Assembly (NCBI RefSeq): GCF_040276065.1
Contig: NZ_JBELOI010000005.1
Location: 173,472-237,471 of the forward strand
DNA from: Castellaniella sp040276065
Lineage (GTDB): Bacteria > Pseudomonadota > Gammaproteobacteria > Burkholderiales > Burkholderiaceae_B
DNA length: 64,000 bases
Direction: 5' to 3'
Shown: piece by piece, positions 8,757-17,138 of the stretch
How positions within the stretch are numbered: position 1 is the stretch's first letter
Layout of the letters: each line of letters begins with the position of its first letter
Notes under the pieces: model-generated
Database searches by the model: none
Told to the model about the DNA's origin: nothing
What the model saw: the letters and a program-made list of their open reading frames with translations, nothing else
Program-made: the position numbers and the translations under genes

Positions 8757-11092
8757 ACTACCAGGGGATGCCGGGCTGGCTGCGCAGCGCGTGTTCGGGA
8801 CGCGTCTTTACCGAAGACGTCTATCCGGACGGCTGCCTGCATGCCGCCTTTGTGCGGTCGCCGCATGCGCATGCTTCAATTATCGACATTCATACGCGCA
8901 TCGAGGGCATGGAGGGTGTCGTCGCAGTGTGGACCGCGGCTGACCTGCCCGGCCAGCCGCGGCCGATTCCCTGCATCATTCCGCTGAAAAACCGGGATGG
9001 AACGGCGCGCGCCGATCCCCCCCGCACGCTGCTGGCGCGCGGCAAGGTGCGCCATCATGGCGAGGCGGTCGCGATGGTGGTGGCCCGCACCGCCCGCATG
9101 GCCGAGGCGGCGGCGCGGCGCATCGACGTCGTGTACGAACCCTTGCCGCAGGTCACCCAGGCGGACTTGGCCCTGCAGCCCGGCGCGCCCCGGGTCTGGG
9201 ACGACATTCCCGGCAATCTTTGCTTCGACTGGGAAACCGGCGATGAGGCGGCCGTTGAGGCGGCCATGCGGACGGCTGCGTCGGTCGTGGAGGCCAGCAT
9301 CGTCAACAATCGCGTCGTCCCCAGCCCGCTGGAGACCCGCAGCGCGGTCGCCTGGGTCGACCCCGACACCGGAGAGCGCATCCTCATCACCCCCTCACAG
9401 GGCGCCCATTGGACGCGTGACGTCATTGCGCGCGATGTGCTGGGCTGGGATCCAGCGACGCTCGAGGTCATCACCCCTCGGGTGGGCGGCAGTTTCGGGA
9501 TGAAGATCTTCGTCTATCCGGAGCAGGTCCTCGTCCTGCTGGCGGCGCAGCACCTCGGGCAGGCCGTGAAATGGGTGGCGTCGCGCACCGAGGCGTTCCT
9601 GAGCGACACCCATGGCCGCGACCATCACACCCGCGTCCGGCTGGCACTGGACGCTGATGGGAATTTCCTGGCGATACGGGCGGATACCGATGCCAATCTG
9701 GGGGCCTCCCTGTCCAACTATGGTCCGTTCAATCCGACCATGTGCAGCTCGCCGGTCCTGCCGGGCGCCTACCGATTCGGCGCCATGTACAGCCGTGTGC
9801 GCGGCGCGTTGACGCATACCGTTCCGCTCGATTCGTATCGGGGGGCGGGTCGCCCGGAGGCCAACTATGTGCTGGAACGCATCATTGACATTGCCGCGCT
9901 TGAGTTGAATCTGGATCGGGCGGCCTTACGCCGGCGCAACCTGCTCCGGCCCGCTGATCTGCCCTATACGACCTCGACGGGCGTGAGGCTCACCGGCGGC
10001 CTGTTCGCCGACAACCTGGAGCGCGCGCTCGAGAAAATCGACTACGCGGGATTTCCCGCCAGGCGCGACAAGAGTCGCGCCGGCAACAAGCTCAGAGGCC
10101 TGGGCCTGGCCAATTATCTTGAAACCAACGGCGGCATGGCCTTGGCGCGCGTGACCCAGCCGGACGGGGTGTCGCGCGAATCGGCCCGCCTCTGCTTCCG
10201 CCGCGATGGCCGCCTGCGCGCCGATGTGGGGACGCAAAGCAGCGGCCAGGGCCATCGCACCTCGTACACGAAGATCCTGGCGGATTATCTGGGCTATGAC
10301 GCCTCGGCAATCACCGTGCACCAGGGACGCACGGATCGTCTGGCGCAAGGCATGGGGACGGGGGGATCCAAATCCCTGTTGTCCGGCTCGACCGCCTTGC
10401 TGCAGGCCGCCGATGCGGTCATCCTGAAAGCGCGCGAGTGGGCTGCCAAGGTGTGGGGCGTGCCGCTGGAACAGGTCCGCTGGGAGGCGGGGCGCCTGAG
10501 TTGCGGCGCGCGGCATTTCACGCTGCATGAGCTGGCCATCCTGGCGGTCGCCGATTTGCCGGAGGGCACGCCCCACCCCTTCGAGACCGAAGTCTGCGCC
10601 GCGATCACGGAGGGGACGTTTGCCAACGGCTGCCATGCCTGCGAGGTCGAAATCGATCCCGATACGGGTGCCGTGGACATTCTGAATTACGTGTCCGTCA
10701 ACGACTTCGGCGTGATCATTTCCGACGACAAAGTCCGCAACCAGGTCGTGGGCGGGAGCGCGCAGGGCATTGGTCAGGCCTTGCTCGAAGACTGCCGTTT
10801 TGATCCTGATGACGGCCGGCTGATGACGGCCGACTTCGGGCGCTACCACCTGCCCCAGGTTGCCGACATGCCGCCGATGGAGGTCGTCCTGAACCAGGGC
10901 AGCGCCGGGGCCAATCGGCTGGGCATCAAGGGCTGTGGCGAGTCTGGCGCGAGCGCCGCGCCGCCCGCCGTCATGAATGCCGTTCAGGATGCCTTGAGCT
11001 CGGCGCTGGGCAGACAGGCATCGACGATTCAGATGCCCGCGACGCCTCCGGCCATCTGGGCACTTCTGCACGCTAAAGAGTCAAGGGCATGA
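8753..11092 (+). CDS. Molybdenum hydroxylase large subunit, xanthine dehydrogenase family
   Basis: A 779-residue subunit that would bind the molybdopterin cofactor and hydroxylate a heterocycle, purine or aldehyde. The a/b hammerhead spans about 15-125 and the cofactor-binding part 140-770. Visible signatures are GGSFGMKIF near residue 245, SYRGAGRPEA near 361-370, and the catalytic Glu730 in GCGESG. The canonical GGGFGGK loop is altered to GGSFGMK, so the substrate may be unusual. It overlaps the importer ATPase upstream and the iron-sulfur subunit downstream by four bases each. No XdhC or MobA maturation gene is nearby. Confidence 0.9.
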   Translation: MNYQGMPGWLRSACSGRVFTEDVYPDGCLHAAFVRSPHAHASIIDIHTRIEGMEGVVAVWTAADLPGQPRPIPCIIPLKNRDGTARADPPRTLLARGKVRHHGEAVAMVVARTARMAEAAARRIDVVYEPLPQVTQADLALQPGAPRVWDDIPGNLCFDWETGDEAAVEAAMRTAASVVEASIVNNRVVPSPLETRSAVAWVDPDTGERILITPSQGAHWTRDVIARDVLGWDPATLEVITPRVGGSFGMKIFVYPEQVLVLLAAQHLGQAVKWVASRTEAFLSDTHGRDHHTRVRLALDADGNFLAIRADTDANLGASLSNYGPFNPTMCSSPVLPGAYRFGAMYSRVRGALTHTVPLDSYRGAGRPEANYVLERIIDIAALELNLDRAALRRRNLLRPADLPYTTSTGVRLTGGLFADNLERALEKIDYAGFPARRDKSRAGNKLRGLGLANYLETNGGMALARVTQPDGVSRESARLCFRRDGRLRADVGTQSSGQGHRTSYTKILADYLGYDASAITVHQGRTDRLAQGMGTGGSKSLLSGSTALLQAADAVILKAREWAAKVWGVPLEQVRWEAGRLSCGARHFTLHELAILAVADLPEGTPHPFETEVCAAITEGTFANGCHACEVEIDPDTGAVDILNYVSVNDFGVIISDDKVRNQVVGGSAQGIGQALLEDCRFDPDDGRLMTADFGRYHLPQVADMPPMEVVLNQGSAGANRLGIKGCGESGASAAPPAVMNAVQDALSSALGRQASTIQMPATPPAIWALLHAKESRA

Positions 11093-11625
11093 ACGACATG
11101 TTGCCATCGAACGAGCCGGCGCAACCTGGCTTCTGCCGCGTGAACACCGTCACGCGGCAGGGTGCTCCCGGCGGCGAATCCCTGCTGGAATGGTTGCGAG
11201 ACGAGTTGGACTGCCTCGACGTACGCAAAGGCTGCGATACCGGTCATTGTGGCGCCTGCGCCGTCCTGGTGGATGGCCTGCCGGTCAAATCATGCAGTGT
11301 GCTTGCGCAGGAAGTGGGCGCCCGGCATGTCCATACCTTGTCGGGTTTATCGCTGCTCAAAGATCCTGCGGTAGTCGCCGTTTTGGCAGCCGTCGACCAG
11401 CGGCAACCGTTTCAGTGCGGCTATTGCGTGCCCGCCTTCGTGCTGGCCGCGATCGCGCTGTTGCGGGAAGCACCCGATCCGATGGAAGCGGACATTCATG
11501 CCGCCTTTGCCGGCCTGCTTTGCCGATGCACGGGTTATCTGCCTATTGTGGAAATGGTCATGCTCGCCGCCCGGTCCTTGCAGGACGGAGCGCCGGGTCA
11601 AGGGCGCGATGGGCGCACAATCTGA
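11089..11625 (+). CDS. Molybdenum hydroxylase small subunit, two [2Fe-2S] clusters
   Basis: A 178-residue electron-transfer subunit. The plant-type cluster uses C49, C54, C57 and C69 (GCDTGHCGAC then SC); the second uses C110, C113, C145 and C147 (QCGYC and CRC), the standard eight-Cys set. The start overlaps the large-subunit stop (ATGA). It passes electrons from the molybdenum centre to the FAD subunit that follows. Confidence 0.94.
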   Translation: MNDMLPSNEPAQPGFCRVNTVTRQGAPGGESLLEWLRDELDCLDVRKGCDTGHCGACAVLVDGLPVKSCSVLAQEVGARHVHTLSGLSLLKDPAVVAVLAAVDQRQPFQCGYCVPAFVLAAIALLREAPDPMEADIHAAFAGLLCRCTGYLPIVEMVMLAARSLQDGAPGQGRDGRTI

Positions 11626-11657
11626 GCCGCGTGCGCCGCATGGCAGGCAGAAACGAG

Positions 11658-12494
11658 ATGGTCATGATGGATAATCCTTTGAATTGGCACCGGCCCGCCG
11701 CGCTCGAGGATGCGCGGGCATTGCTGTTGCGCTTTCCGGACGCCGTGCCCATGGGAGGAGGACAGCACCTCATTCCACGTTGGCAACAGTCCGAGACCCC
11801 CGGCACGATCGTCAGCCTGAGCCTTGTGCCGGCAATGCGCGGTATCGAACGGAGCGGGCACACCCTCAGGATCGGTGCGGCTGTGACACTGAGCGAGCTT
11901 GCCGGATCGGCGGTGATCATGAACAGCCTGCCCGCCCTGTCGAGCCTGGCCGGCAACATGGGCGATCGGTTCATGCGCAACCGTGCCACCCTCGGCGGCG
12001 CACTGTGCACCACGTCCCAGGCGGGCTGCATACCCGCGGCCATGCTGGGCACAAAGGCAGTCGTGCATACCACGGCGCGTGATATTGCCTCGCAAGACTG
12101 GTTCCGGCCCCACCACGCGGGCCGCACGCTGGAGAAAGGCGAATTGATCGTCGGGGTGAGCCTTGAGATCCCGGATGCGGCAAGCCATCAGTGCCTGCGC
12201 CTCGTTCCCGGGCGCTTTGCGTTGCTGACCGTATTTGCGACCCGGACCGGGCACGAATTCGGGGTCGGCATCAGCGGCTTGGCCGCGTCCGCGTTTCGCG
12301 CGTTCGCGGCAGAGGCGTGGCTCGCCGGCGGAACAGCCGTCGATGAGGCGTTGGGCCGGATGCTCCAGGAACACCCGGCGCGTAGCGATATTTACGCCGG
12401 CAGCGCGTACCGGCAAGCCCAGACGAGGCGGCTGTTGATAAAGACCGCGGCGGCGCTGATTGCCGAGGCCCCCTGCGGGCCATCGGAGATGTGA
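11658..12494 (+). CDS. Molybdenum hydroxylase FAD-binding subunit (CoxM/CutM-like)
   Basis: A 278-residue medium subunit with the two FAD motifs of the family, PMGGGQHLIPRW and RNRATLGGALC. Starts are possible at 11640, 11658 and 11667, all in frame; I chose 11658 (MVMMDNPLNW), with a poor Shine-Dalgarno at each. It closes the seven-gene importer/hydroxylase operon in the order large, small, medium. It is slightly shorter than many CutM proteins but ends cleanly. Confidence 0.87.
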   Translation: MVMMDNPLNWHRPAALEDARALLLRFPDAVPMGGGQHLIPRWQQSETPGTIVSLSLVPAMRGIERSGHTLRIGAAVTLSELAGSAVIMNSLPALSSLAGNMGDRFMRNRATLGGALCTTSQAGCIPAAMLGTKAVVHTTARDIASQDWFRPHHAGRTLEKGELIVGVSLEIPDAASHQCLRLVPGRFALLTVFATRTGHEFGVGISGLAASAFRAFAAEAWLAGGTAVDEALGRMLQEHPARSDIYAGSAYRQAQTRRLLIKTAAALIAEAPCGPSEM

Positions 12495-12668
12495 CGGGTC
12501 TGTTACGTCCTGCGCAGCCGGGCATTGCACAATCCGGCGGGTAGCCACTATCGTTAAGAGAGGCCGGGACGTCATGCGTGGCGGTGCGCGACGGGTGGAC
12601 GTCCGGCCATGTGATATCACGGCTGCCGTTCTTCGGGCAGGCGGCCGGAGGTCCAGGCAATCAGGCGG

Positions 12669-13781
12669 ATGCGGGTTTCGATACGACAGGGCAGGATGCG
12701 GGCGTTCACGGCATGTGCGCTGTGCGGCCTGGGGGTGTCGTGCGTGTCGCTGCGGTCAATGGCGGGTGTGGGCCCGGCTCTCCTGGATTTGTCCCCCCAG
12801 ACCTATCCGGTGCGTCCCGTCCCGGAGGATGTGCCCATCGATCTGTCCGGCACCAGCGGTGCCGGGACCGGTGCGGGCCGGGTCGCGTCGTTCGGGCTGG
12901 TGCCCGCTGCGTATGCCTTGCGCATTCTGGACGGCCTCTACGGGCCGGACGGGGCGGTTGATGATGATCCCGCGGGTCGCGTCGATTCGGCGATCCCCGG
13001 CGTGGCCGATATCTGGTCCTTCGGGTCCAGGAGCTGGCGCTACGCCGGGTCCGCGGGATATGGCCTGACACTGGGCAACGAGCCTGTGCGCGCGCCCTCC
13101 TGGAGCCGGCCGACGCGCCTTGCGGGGGTGGGCGTGTACGGCGGCACGCCTCGCGGCATACGGCAGGCCGGCGGCTGGACGTATGCCGCCGCAGCCGGCG
13201 TGCTGGACGAGGACCCTTCCAGCACCGTCACGAGCGGCGGGCTGGCGTACGGCCCGGCAGCGTACGATGTGTCCTCGCAGTATGCGGTGGGCCCGGGCCT
13301 TTCCCTGGCCTCGCAGGTGCAGGGCATGCCGGAATTGCTGGCGCTGGGATTGGGCGGCGAGTATTCCGCGGGCGGTTGGGGCGCCGTGGCTCTCGGAGTC
13401 GCGCGATCCCGGCAATCGCTGGGCAGCGGCTGGCGCTATCAGTTGGGCTACAAGGTCGACGTGTTCAGCGATCTGGGGTTGTCCTGGGTCAACGAGCAGC
13501 GGGGCGCCGGCTATGCGGATCTGTCCACGTATCGCGAGGATCCGCTCGCTTGCGATTGCGTGCGCAACCAGTGGCGGCTGAGCATGCCCATGGGTCGCTG
13601 GGGCCGGCTCAGCGGCACCTACGAGCAGCGGAGCCGGGCGCTGGACGGGTTGCAGCGCACAGTCGGGCTGGCCCAGGGATTCCGCTATGGCCCGCACCTG
13701 AAGGTGCGCCTCGAGGCGAACGGGAATATCGCCACGGGCGCCTATGGGCTGGGCGCCCGCTTTTCGGTGCCGATCGACTAG
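12669..13781 (+). CDS. Predicted outer-membrane beta-barrel protein, usher-like
   Basis: A 370-residue protein I do not recognise with certainty. A basic N-terminus and hydrophobic stretch (FTACALCGLGVSCVS) suggest export; ATG 12696 (MRAFTAC) is an alternative start that gives a cleaner signal. The rest is rich in Gly, Ala, Tyr and Ser with alternating polar/apolar strands, for instance LALGLGGEYSAGGWGAVALG and WRYQLGYKVDVFSDLG, and ends in GLGARFSVPID. This resembles the barrel part of fimbrial ushers or a similar porin, but without the plug or chaperone-binding domains. No fimbrial genes are near. It may be a stand-alone barrel or usher-derived remnant. Confidence 0.5.
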   Translation: MRVSIRQGRMRAFTACALCGLGVSCVSLRSMAGVGPALLDLSPQTYPVRPVPEDVPIDLSGTSGAGTGAGRVASFGLVPAAYALRILDGLYGPDGAVDDDPAGRVDSAIPGVADIWSFGSRSWRYAGSAGYGLTLGNEPVRAPSWSRPTRLAGVGVYGGTPRGIRQAGGWTYAAAAGVLDEDPSSTVTSGGLAYGPAAYDVSSQYAVGPGLSLASQVQGMPELLALGLGGEYSAGGWGAVALGVARSRQSLGSGWRYQLGYKVDVFSDLGLSWVNEQRGAGYADLSTYREDPLACDCVRNQWRLSMPMGRWGRLSGTYEQRSRALDGLQRTVGLAQGFRYGPHLKVRLEANGNIATGAYGLGARFSVPID

Positions 13782-13828
13782 TGCCCTGTTCGGTTCATCC
13801 GTACCTGGAGCGATCGCCTGACGGCGCC

Positions 13829-14812
13829 TCAGATATCCAGCACCAGCGGTTCGCCAGGATCCGCTCGCGAGACACAGGTGATGACGTATTGCCGGCGTTC
13901 CTCCGGGGTCAGGACGCTGTCGCGATGCTCCGGTTTGCCGGACAGGTAGGCAACCTTGCAGGTGCCGCAGGTGCCGTTTTCGCAGACCGAGTCGATCAGC
14001 ACGGCAGCATCGCGCAGGGCGTGCAGGATCGATTCGTCAGCCGCCACGCTGACGTCCAGCTTGCGGCGCGCGGCGGTGACGGTCAGCGGCCTGTCCCCGG
14101 GCCGCGCCGTTGCGGGGTGGAAGTTTTCCTTATGCACCTGGACGGGATCCCAGTCTTGCAGATGAGATTCGATCCACTCCATGAAGCCGGGCGAGCCGCA
14201 AAAATACACGTGCCGGCCTGGCCGCGGCACGCCCAGCAGATCGGCCAGGGGTGGCGCATCCGCGGCGCCCGAGGAAATGATCAACCGCCCGCGCCCTGAA
14301 GCCAGGTAGGGTTCGAGCAGGTCGCGAAAGGCGACGTCTTGCTCGGTGCGTGTGAAATACAGCAAGCGGTAGTCGACCCCCCGCGCCTGCAGCGATGCCG
14401 CCATTGCCAGGAGGGGCGTGATGCCAATGCCGCCGGCGATCAACAGGTGGCTATCACCGTCCGCGAGCGGAAAATGGTTGCGCGCCGGCACCAGCTTGAG
14501 GAACCGCCCTTCGCGCGCGGACGTGTGCAACAAGCGTGAACCGCCGCGCCCCTCATCCTCGCGCTGCACGCCGATCAGATATTGGCGCCTATCCTCTGGA
14601 TCGCCACACAGCGAGTAGTAGCGGGTTTTGCCATCCGGCAGCACAACGCCCACATGGGCACCCGCTTCATAGGCCGGGAGCTCGCCGCCGTTCAGCGCCA
14701 CCAGGCGATAGGAACGGATGAGGTCGGTTTCCTGGCGAATCCGGTCGATGCGTACGTACAGGGGCTGAGAGGTGGCGAGCGCCGTGTCAGAGCCGCTTGG
14801 TGTAGCTTTCAT
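13829..14812 (-). CDS. Ferredoxin reductase of phthalate/vanillate oxygenase type (VanB-like)
   Basis: A 327-residue iron-sulfur flavoprotein that would pass electrons from NAD(P)H to a Rieske oxygenase. It has a flavin-binding barrel with RYYSL (64-68), a nucleotide-binding domain with GGIGITP (127-133) and YFCGSPGFM, and a C-terminal [2Fe-2S] domain with C277, C282, C285 (CENGTCGTC) and C313. The order FMN-NAD-2Fe-2S is that of phthalate dioxygenase reductase. Its start overlaps the end of the PPOX gene by 26 bases. No oxygenase subunit is in the window, so its partner is elsewhere or the PPOX protein itself. Confidence 0.9.
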   Translation of the reverse strand: MKATPSGSDTALATSQPLYVRIDRIRQETDLIRSYRLVALNGGELPAYEAGAHVGVVLPDGKTRYYSLCGDPEDRRQYLIGVQREDEGRGGSRLLHTSAREGRFLKLVPARNHFPLADGDSHLLIAGGIGITPLLAMAASLQARGVDYRLLYFTRTEQDVAFRDLLEPYLASGRGRLIISSGAADAPPLADLLGVPRPGRHVYFCGSPGFMEWIESHLQDWDPVQVHKENFHPATARPGDRPLTVTAARRKLDVSVAADESILHALRDAAVLIDSVCENGTCGTCKVAYLSGKPEHRDSVLTPEERRQYVITCVSRADPGEPLVLDI

Positions 14813-15440
14813 CCAACATCCTCTGCATGTATTCGACGCTGCCGTCGCCTTCTCCGGCGCCCGTATGATCGCGCAGGATCTGGGCCGCGCTGGGCATGGC
14901 CGACAAGTCGGGCCAGCCCAGAGGGTTCCACAGGCTTGAGCGCAGCGCCGCTTTAGCGCAATGGATATAGCATTCGTGGACAGTCACACCCACGGCCACA
15001 CCGACGCCGGGCGGCTGATTGCGCGGCGCCAATTGCTCGAGCAGCGAGCTTTCGGTCGTGATGATCGCGGTTCCATTGATGCGCAGCACTTCGTCGTAGC
15101 CCGGTAGCAGGAACAGCATGCCGATCGAGTCGTTTACCAGCAGGTTGCGCAGCGAGTCCACGCGCCGGTTGCCGGTGGATTCGGACCAGGCCAGGTGGTG
15201 ATTGTCCAGGACCTTTACGAACCCTGGCTCGCCGCCGCGGGGGGAGGCGTCGCAATTTCCATCGCGGTCAGCCGTGGAGATCATGACATAGGGAGAGAAG
15301 CCGATAAATGCGCGCACGTGATCGTCGATGTCGGGGATCACTTTGTTCAGTACCAAGTCGGAGGGCGCCGGTATCCACTCTCGGAGCTGTTCCAACGTGT
15401 GGATGGTCTTGACGAAAGGGGATATGGTTTTAGCCGTCAT
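14787..15440 (-). CDS. Pyridoxamine 5'-phosphate oxidase-fold flavoprotein
   Basis: A 217-residue protein of the split-barrel FMN-binding group (it resembles the MSMEG_1061-like PPOX subfamily). Characteristic segments are FIGFSPYVMISTADRDGNCD, SPRGGEPGFVKV and the hydrophobic GMLFLLPG. I chose ATG 15440 (MTAKTISPF), preceded by GAGG; the open frame upstream crosses the control region and is not coding. It leads a two-gene operon with the VanB-like reductase, suggesting that the reductase may reduce its flavin or that both serve one degradation pathway. Substrate unknown. Confidence 0.82.
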   Translation of the reverse strand: MTAKTISPFVKTIHTLEQLREWIPAPSDLVLNKVIPDIDDHVRAFIGFSPYVMISTADRDGNCDASPRGGEPGFVKVLDNHHLAWSESTGNRRVDSLRNLLVNDSIGMLFLLPGYDEVLRINGTAIITTESSLLEQLAPRNQPPGVGVAVGVTVHECYIHCAKAALRSSLWNPLGWPDLSAMPSAAQILRDHTGAGEGDGSVEYMQRMLDESYTKRL

Positions 15441-15491
15441 GTTGACCTCAGAGTTTGCTTTGCGATGCGGGATCTCGATGCTATTATACTT

Positions 15492-15522
15492 ATTGGATCC
15501 AATGGATTCAATGGATCCTAAA
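15492..15522. promoter_or_regulatory. VanR-type operator: perfect palindrome plus two degenerate copies
   Basis: ATTGGATCCAAT at 15492-15503 is a perfect 12-bp palindrome identical to the published operator of the Caulobacter vanillate repressor VanR, a GntR/FCD protein. It is followed by AATGGATTCAAT (15501-15512, 10 of 12 positions) and AATGGATCCTAA (15511-15522, 9 of 12), about one helical turn apart. The block sits in the divergent space between the PPOX/VanB-like operon and the TRAP operon that ends with a GntR/FCD gene, the probable ligand of this site. Confidence 0.65.
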
Positions 15523-15542
15523 AAGCTTGGGCACGTTTCATT

Positions 15543-15582
15543 GATGCGAGGCGGCGGCAACCGATTGCCGCCGCCTCGCATC
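15543..15582. promoter_or_regulatory. Perfect 18-bp hairpin in the TRAP operon leader
   Basis: GATGCGAGGCGGCGGCAA (15543-15560) and its exact complement (15565-15582) enclose the tetraloop CCGA. The stem ends 28 bases before the TRAP binding-protein ATG and just before its Shine-Dalgarno. No T-run follows, so it is not an obvious terminator; a role in mRNA stability, attenuation or insulation of the divergent promoters is possible. Confidence 0.7.
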
Positions 15583-15610
15583 ATCAAGACATAACAACGA
15601 GGAGCAATAC

Positions 15611-16585
15611 ATGAAGGCAATTAGAGTCGTCCTGGCGTCCGTTCTTGCGTCAGCGGCGTGCGCGGCCAGCGCGCAGACCGTTTGGGATTTCCCGGTCCCG
15701 TATCCGGATGGCAACTTCCACACGCGCAACATCGTCCAGTTCGCGCAGGATGTCGACGCCGCCACACAAGGCGCGTTGAAGTTCACCGTGCATTCCGCCG
15801 GCTCACTGGTCCCGCACCGGGAAATCAAGAGCGCGGTTCGGGATGGCCTGGTGCCGATTGGCGAGTTGTTCGCCTCGACGCTGGAAAATGAAAACGCGAT
15901 CTTCAGCGTTGATTCGCTGCCGTTTCTGGCGACCAATTATGAGCAGGCCTGGAAACTGTACGAGGCCCAGAAGCCGCAAATCGAGGCGCACCTGGACCGC
16001 CAGGGCCTGTTGTTGCTGTATTCGGTGGCCTGGCCCGCGCAATCGCTCTACAGCAAGCAACAGTTGAACAGCCCCGATGATCTGAAGGGTCTGAAGTTCC
16101 GCGTCAACAGTCGGGCGACAGAGCGTTTCGCCTTGCTTGCGGGGATGACGCCTGTGCAGATCGAAGTGCCGGATATTCCGACTGCGTTCGCCACCGGCCG
16201 CGCCGATGCGATGGTCAATTCGCCCACGGGTGGCGTGGACGTCAAGGCCTGGGATTTTGTCGGCAATTACTATGAGGTCCAGGCTTGGTTGCCGCGCAAC
16301 ATCGTGATCGTCAACAAGCAGGCATTCAGCGCCTTGCCGCAAGCCCAGCGTCAGGCGGTGCTGGACGCCGCCCGCGTGGCGGAGCGGCGTGGCTGGGAGA
16401 GTTCCCGGGCCGAGGCGGACAAGGCGATTCAACGATTGCGCGCAGAAGGCATGAAGGTCCAGGCGCTGCCGGCCTCGCTGCAGGAAAAGTTCAGCGAGAT
16501 CGGCGTCGCCATGGCCAAGGAGTGGGCGGCTGAGAGCTCCGCAGGCGGCAAGGCGATCCTGGATGCCTATCAAGCGGGCCAGTAA
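15611..16585 (+). CDS. TRAP transporter substrate-binding protein (DctP family), system 1
   Basis: A 324-residue periplasmic receptor with a Sec signal (MKAIRVVLASVLASAACAASA, cleavage near 21). The family core is visible in LKGLKFRVNSRATERFALLA, with the arginine that usually binds the ligand carboxylate, and in TAFATGRADAMVNSP. GAGGAG precedes the ATG. It leads a P-Q-M TRAP operon followed by a GntR/FCD regulator. By family it binds a carboxylate; a vanillate-like aromatic acid is a guess from the VanR-type operator upstream. Confidence 0.9.
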   Translation: MKAIRVVLASVLASAACAASAQTVWDFPVPYPDGNFHTRNIVQFAQDVDAATQGALKFTVHSAGSLVPHREIKSAVRDGLVPIGELFASTLENENAIFSVDSLPFLATNYEQAWKLYEAQKPQIEAHLDRQGLLLLYSVAWPAQSLYSKQQLNSPDDLKGLKFRVNSRATERFALLAGMTPVQIEVPDIPTAFATGRADAMVNSPTGGVDVKAWDFVGNYYEVQAWLPRNIVIVNKQAFSALPQAQRQAVLDAARVAERRGWESSRAEADKAIQRLRAEGMKVQALPASLQEKFSEIGVAMAKEWAAESSAGGKAILDAYQAGQ

Positions 16586-16600
16586 ACAAAGGACATTCCC

Positions 16601-17137
16601 ATGCTACGACGCATTTATGCTTGGGCGGCGGTGGCCTCCGCCCTGTGTCTGGTCGCCATTCTGGTCCTGGTCTGCATCGAGATTTCCGGGCGCGTGTTCA
16701 ATGGCGCCCGGATCGCACTGGGCATGGACACGGTGAATGCGACTGTTCCCTCGCTGGCCGAGATTTGCGGCTATCTGCTGGCGGCAGCGACCTTCCTCGC
16801 GCTGGCCGATACCATGGCGCGCGGCGTGCACATCCGGGTCAGCCTCGTGCTGGAAAACTTGCGGGGACGCGCCCGCCAGGCGTGCGAGCTGCTTGTCTGC
16901 CTGGTGGCGTTTGGCGCCGCGTTGTCCTGCGCGTGGGGGATGGGCCGGCTGGTGATCAAAAGCTGGTATTTCGGCGATGTCTCCGCGGGGCTGGTGCCGG
17001 TGCCCCTGGCCTTGCCGCAGGCCGTCATGTTCCTGGGCCTGGGCCTGTTGTGCGTGAGCCTGCTGGATCGTTCGGTCGCGATCGCGCGTAGCCGGCCGGC
17101 GGAGATTTCCGGCGCGGCCGATCCGATGGGGGAATGA
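16601..17137 (+). CDS. TRAP transporter small membrane subunit (DctQ family), system 1
   Basis: A 178-residue inner-membrane protein with four predicted spans (about 8-30, 50-70, 92-115 and 130-155), the DctQ plan. It lies 15 bases after the receptor gene and one base before the large subunit gene, so the three are one transcript. Confidence 0.87.
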   Translation: MLRRIYAWAAVASALCLVAILVLVCIEISGRVFNGARIALGMDTVNATVPSLAEICGYLLAAATFLALADTMARGVHIRVSLVLENLRGRARQACELLVCLVAFGAALSCAWGMGRLVIKSWYFGDVSAGLVPVPLALPQAVMFLGLGLLCVSLLDRSVAIARSRPAEISGAADPMGE

Positions 17138-17138
17138 T

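Noticed and set aside
8876..11071. Long antisense frames opposite the molybdenum hydroxylase and many other genes
   Set aside because: High-GC coding sequence produces mirrored open frames; they lack family motifs, ribosome sites and credible amino-acid composition.
12562..12609. Imperfect long inverted repeat with GACGTC arms before the barrel protein gene
   Set aside because: The arms need a bulge and enclose a 24-base loop; too weak to call a terminator or operator.
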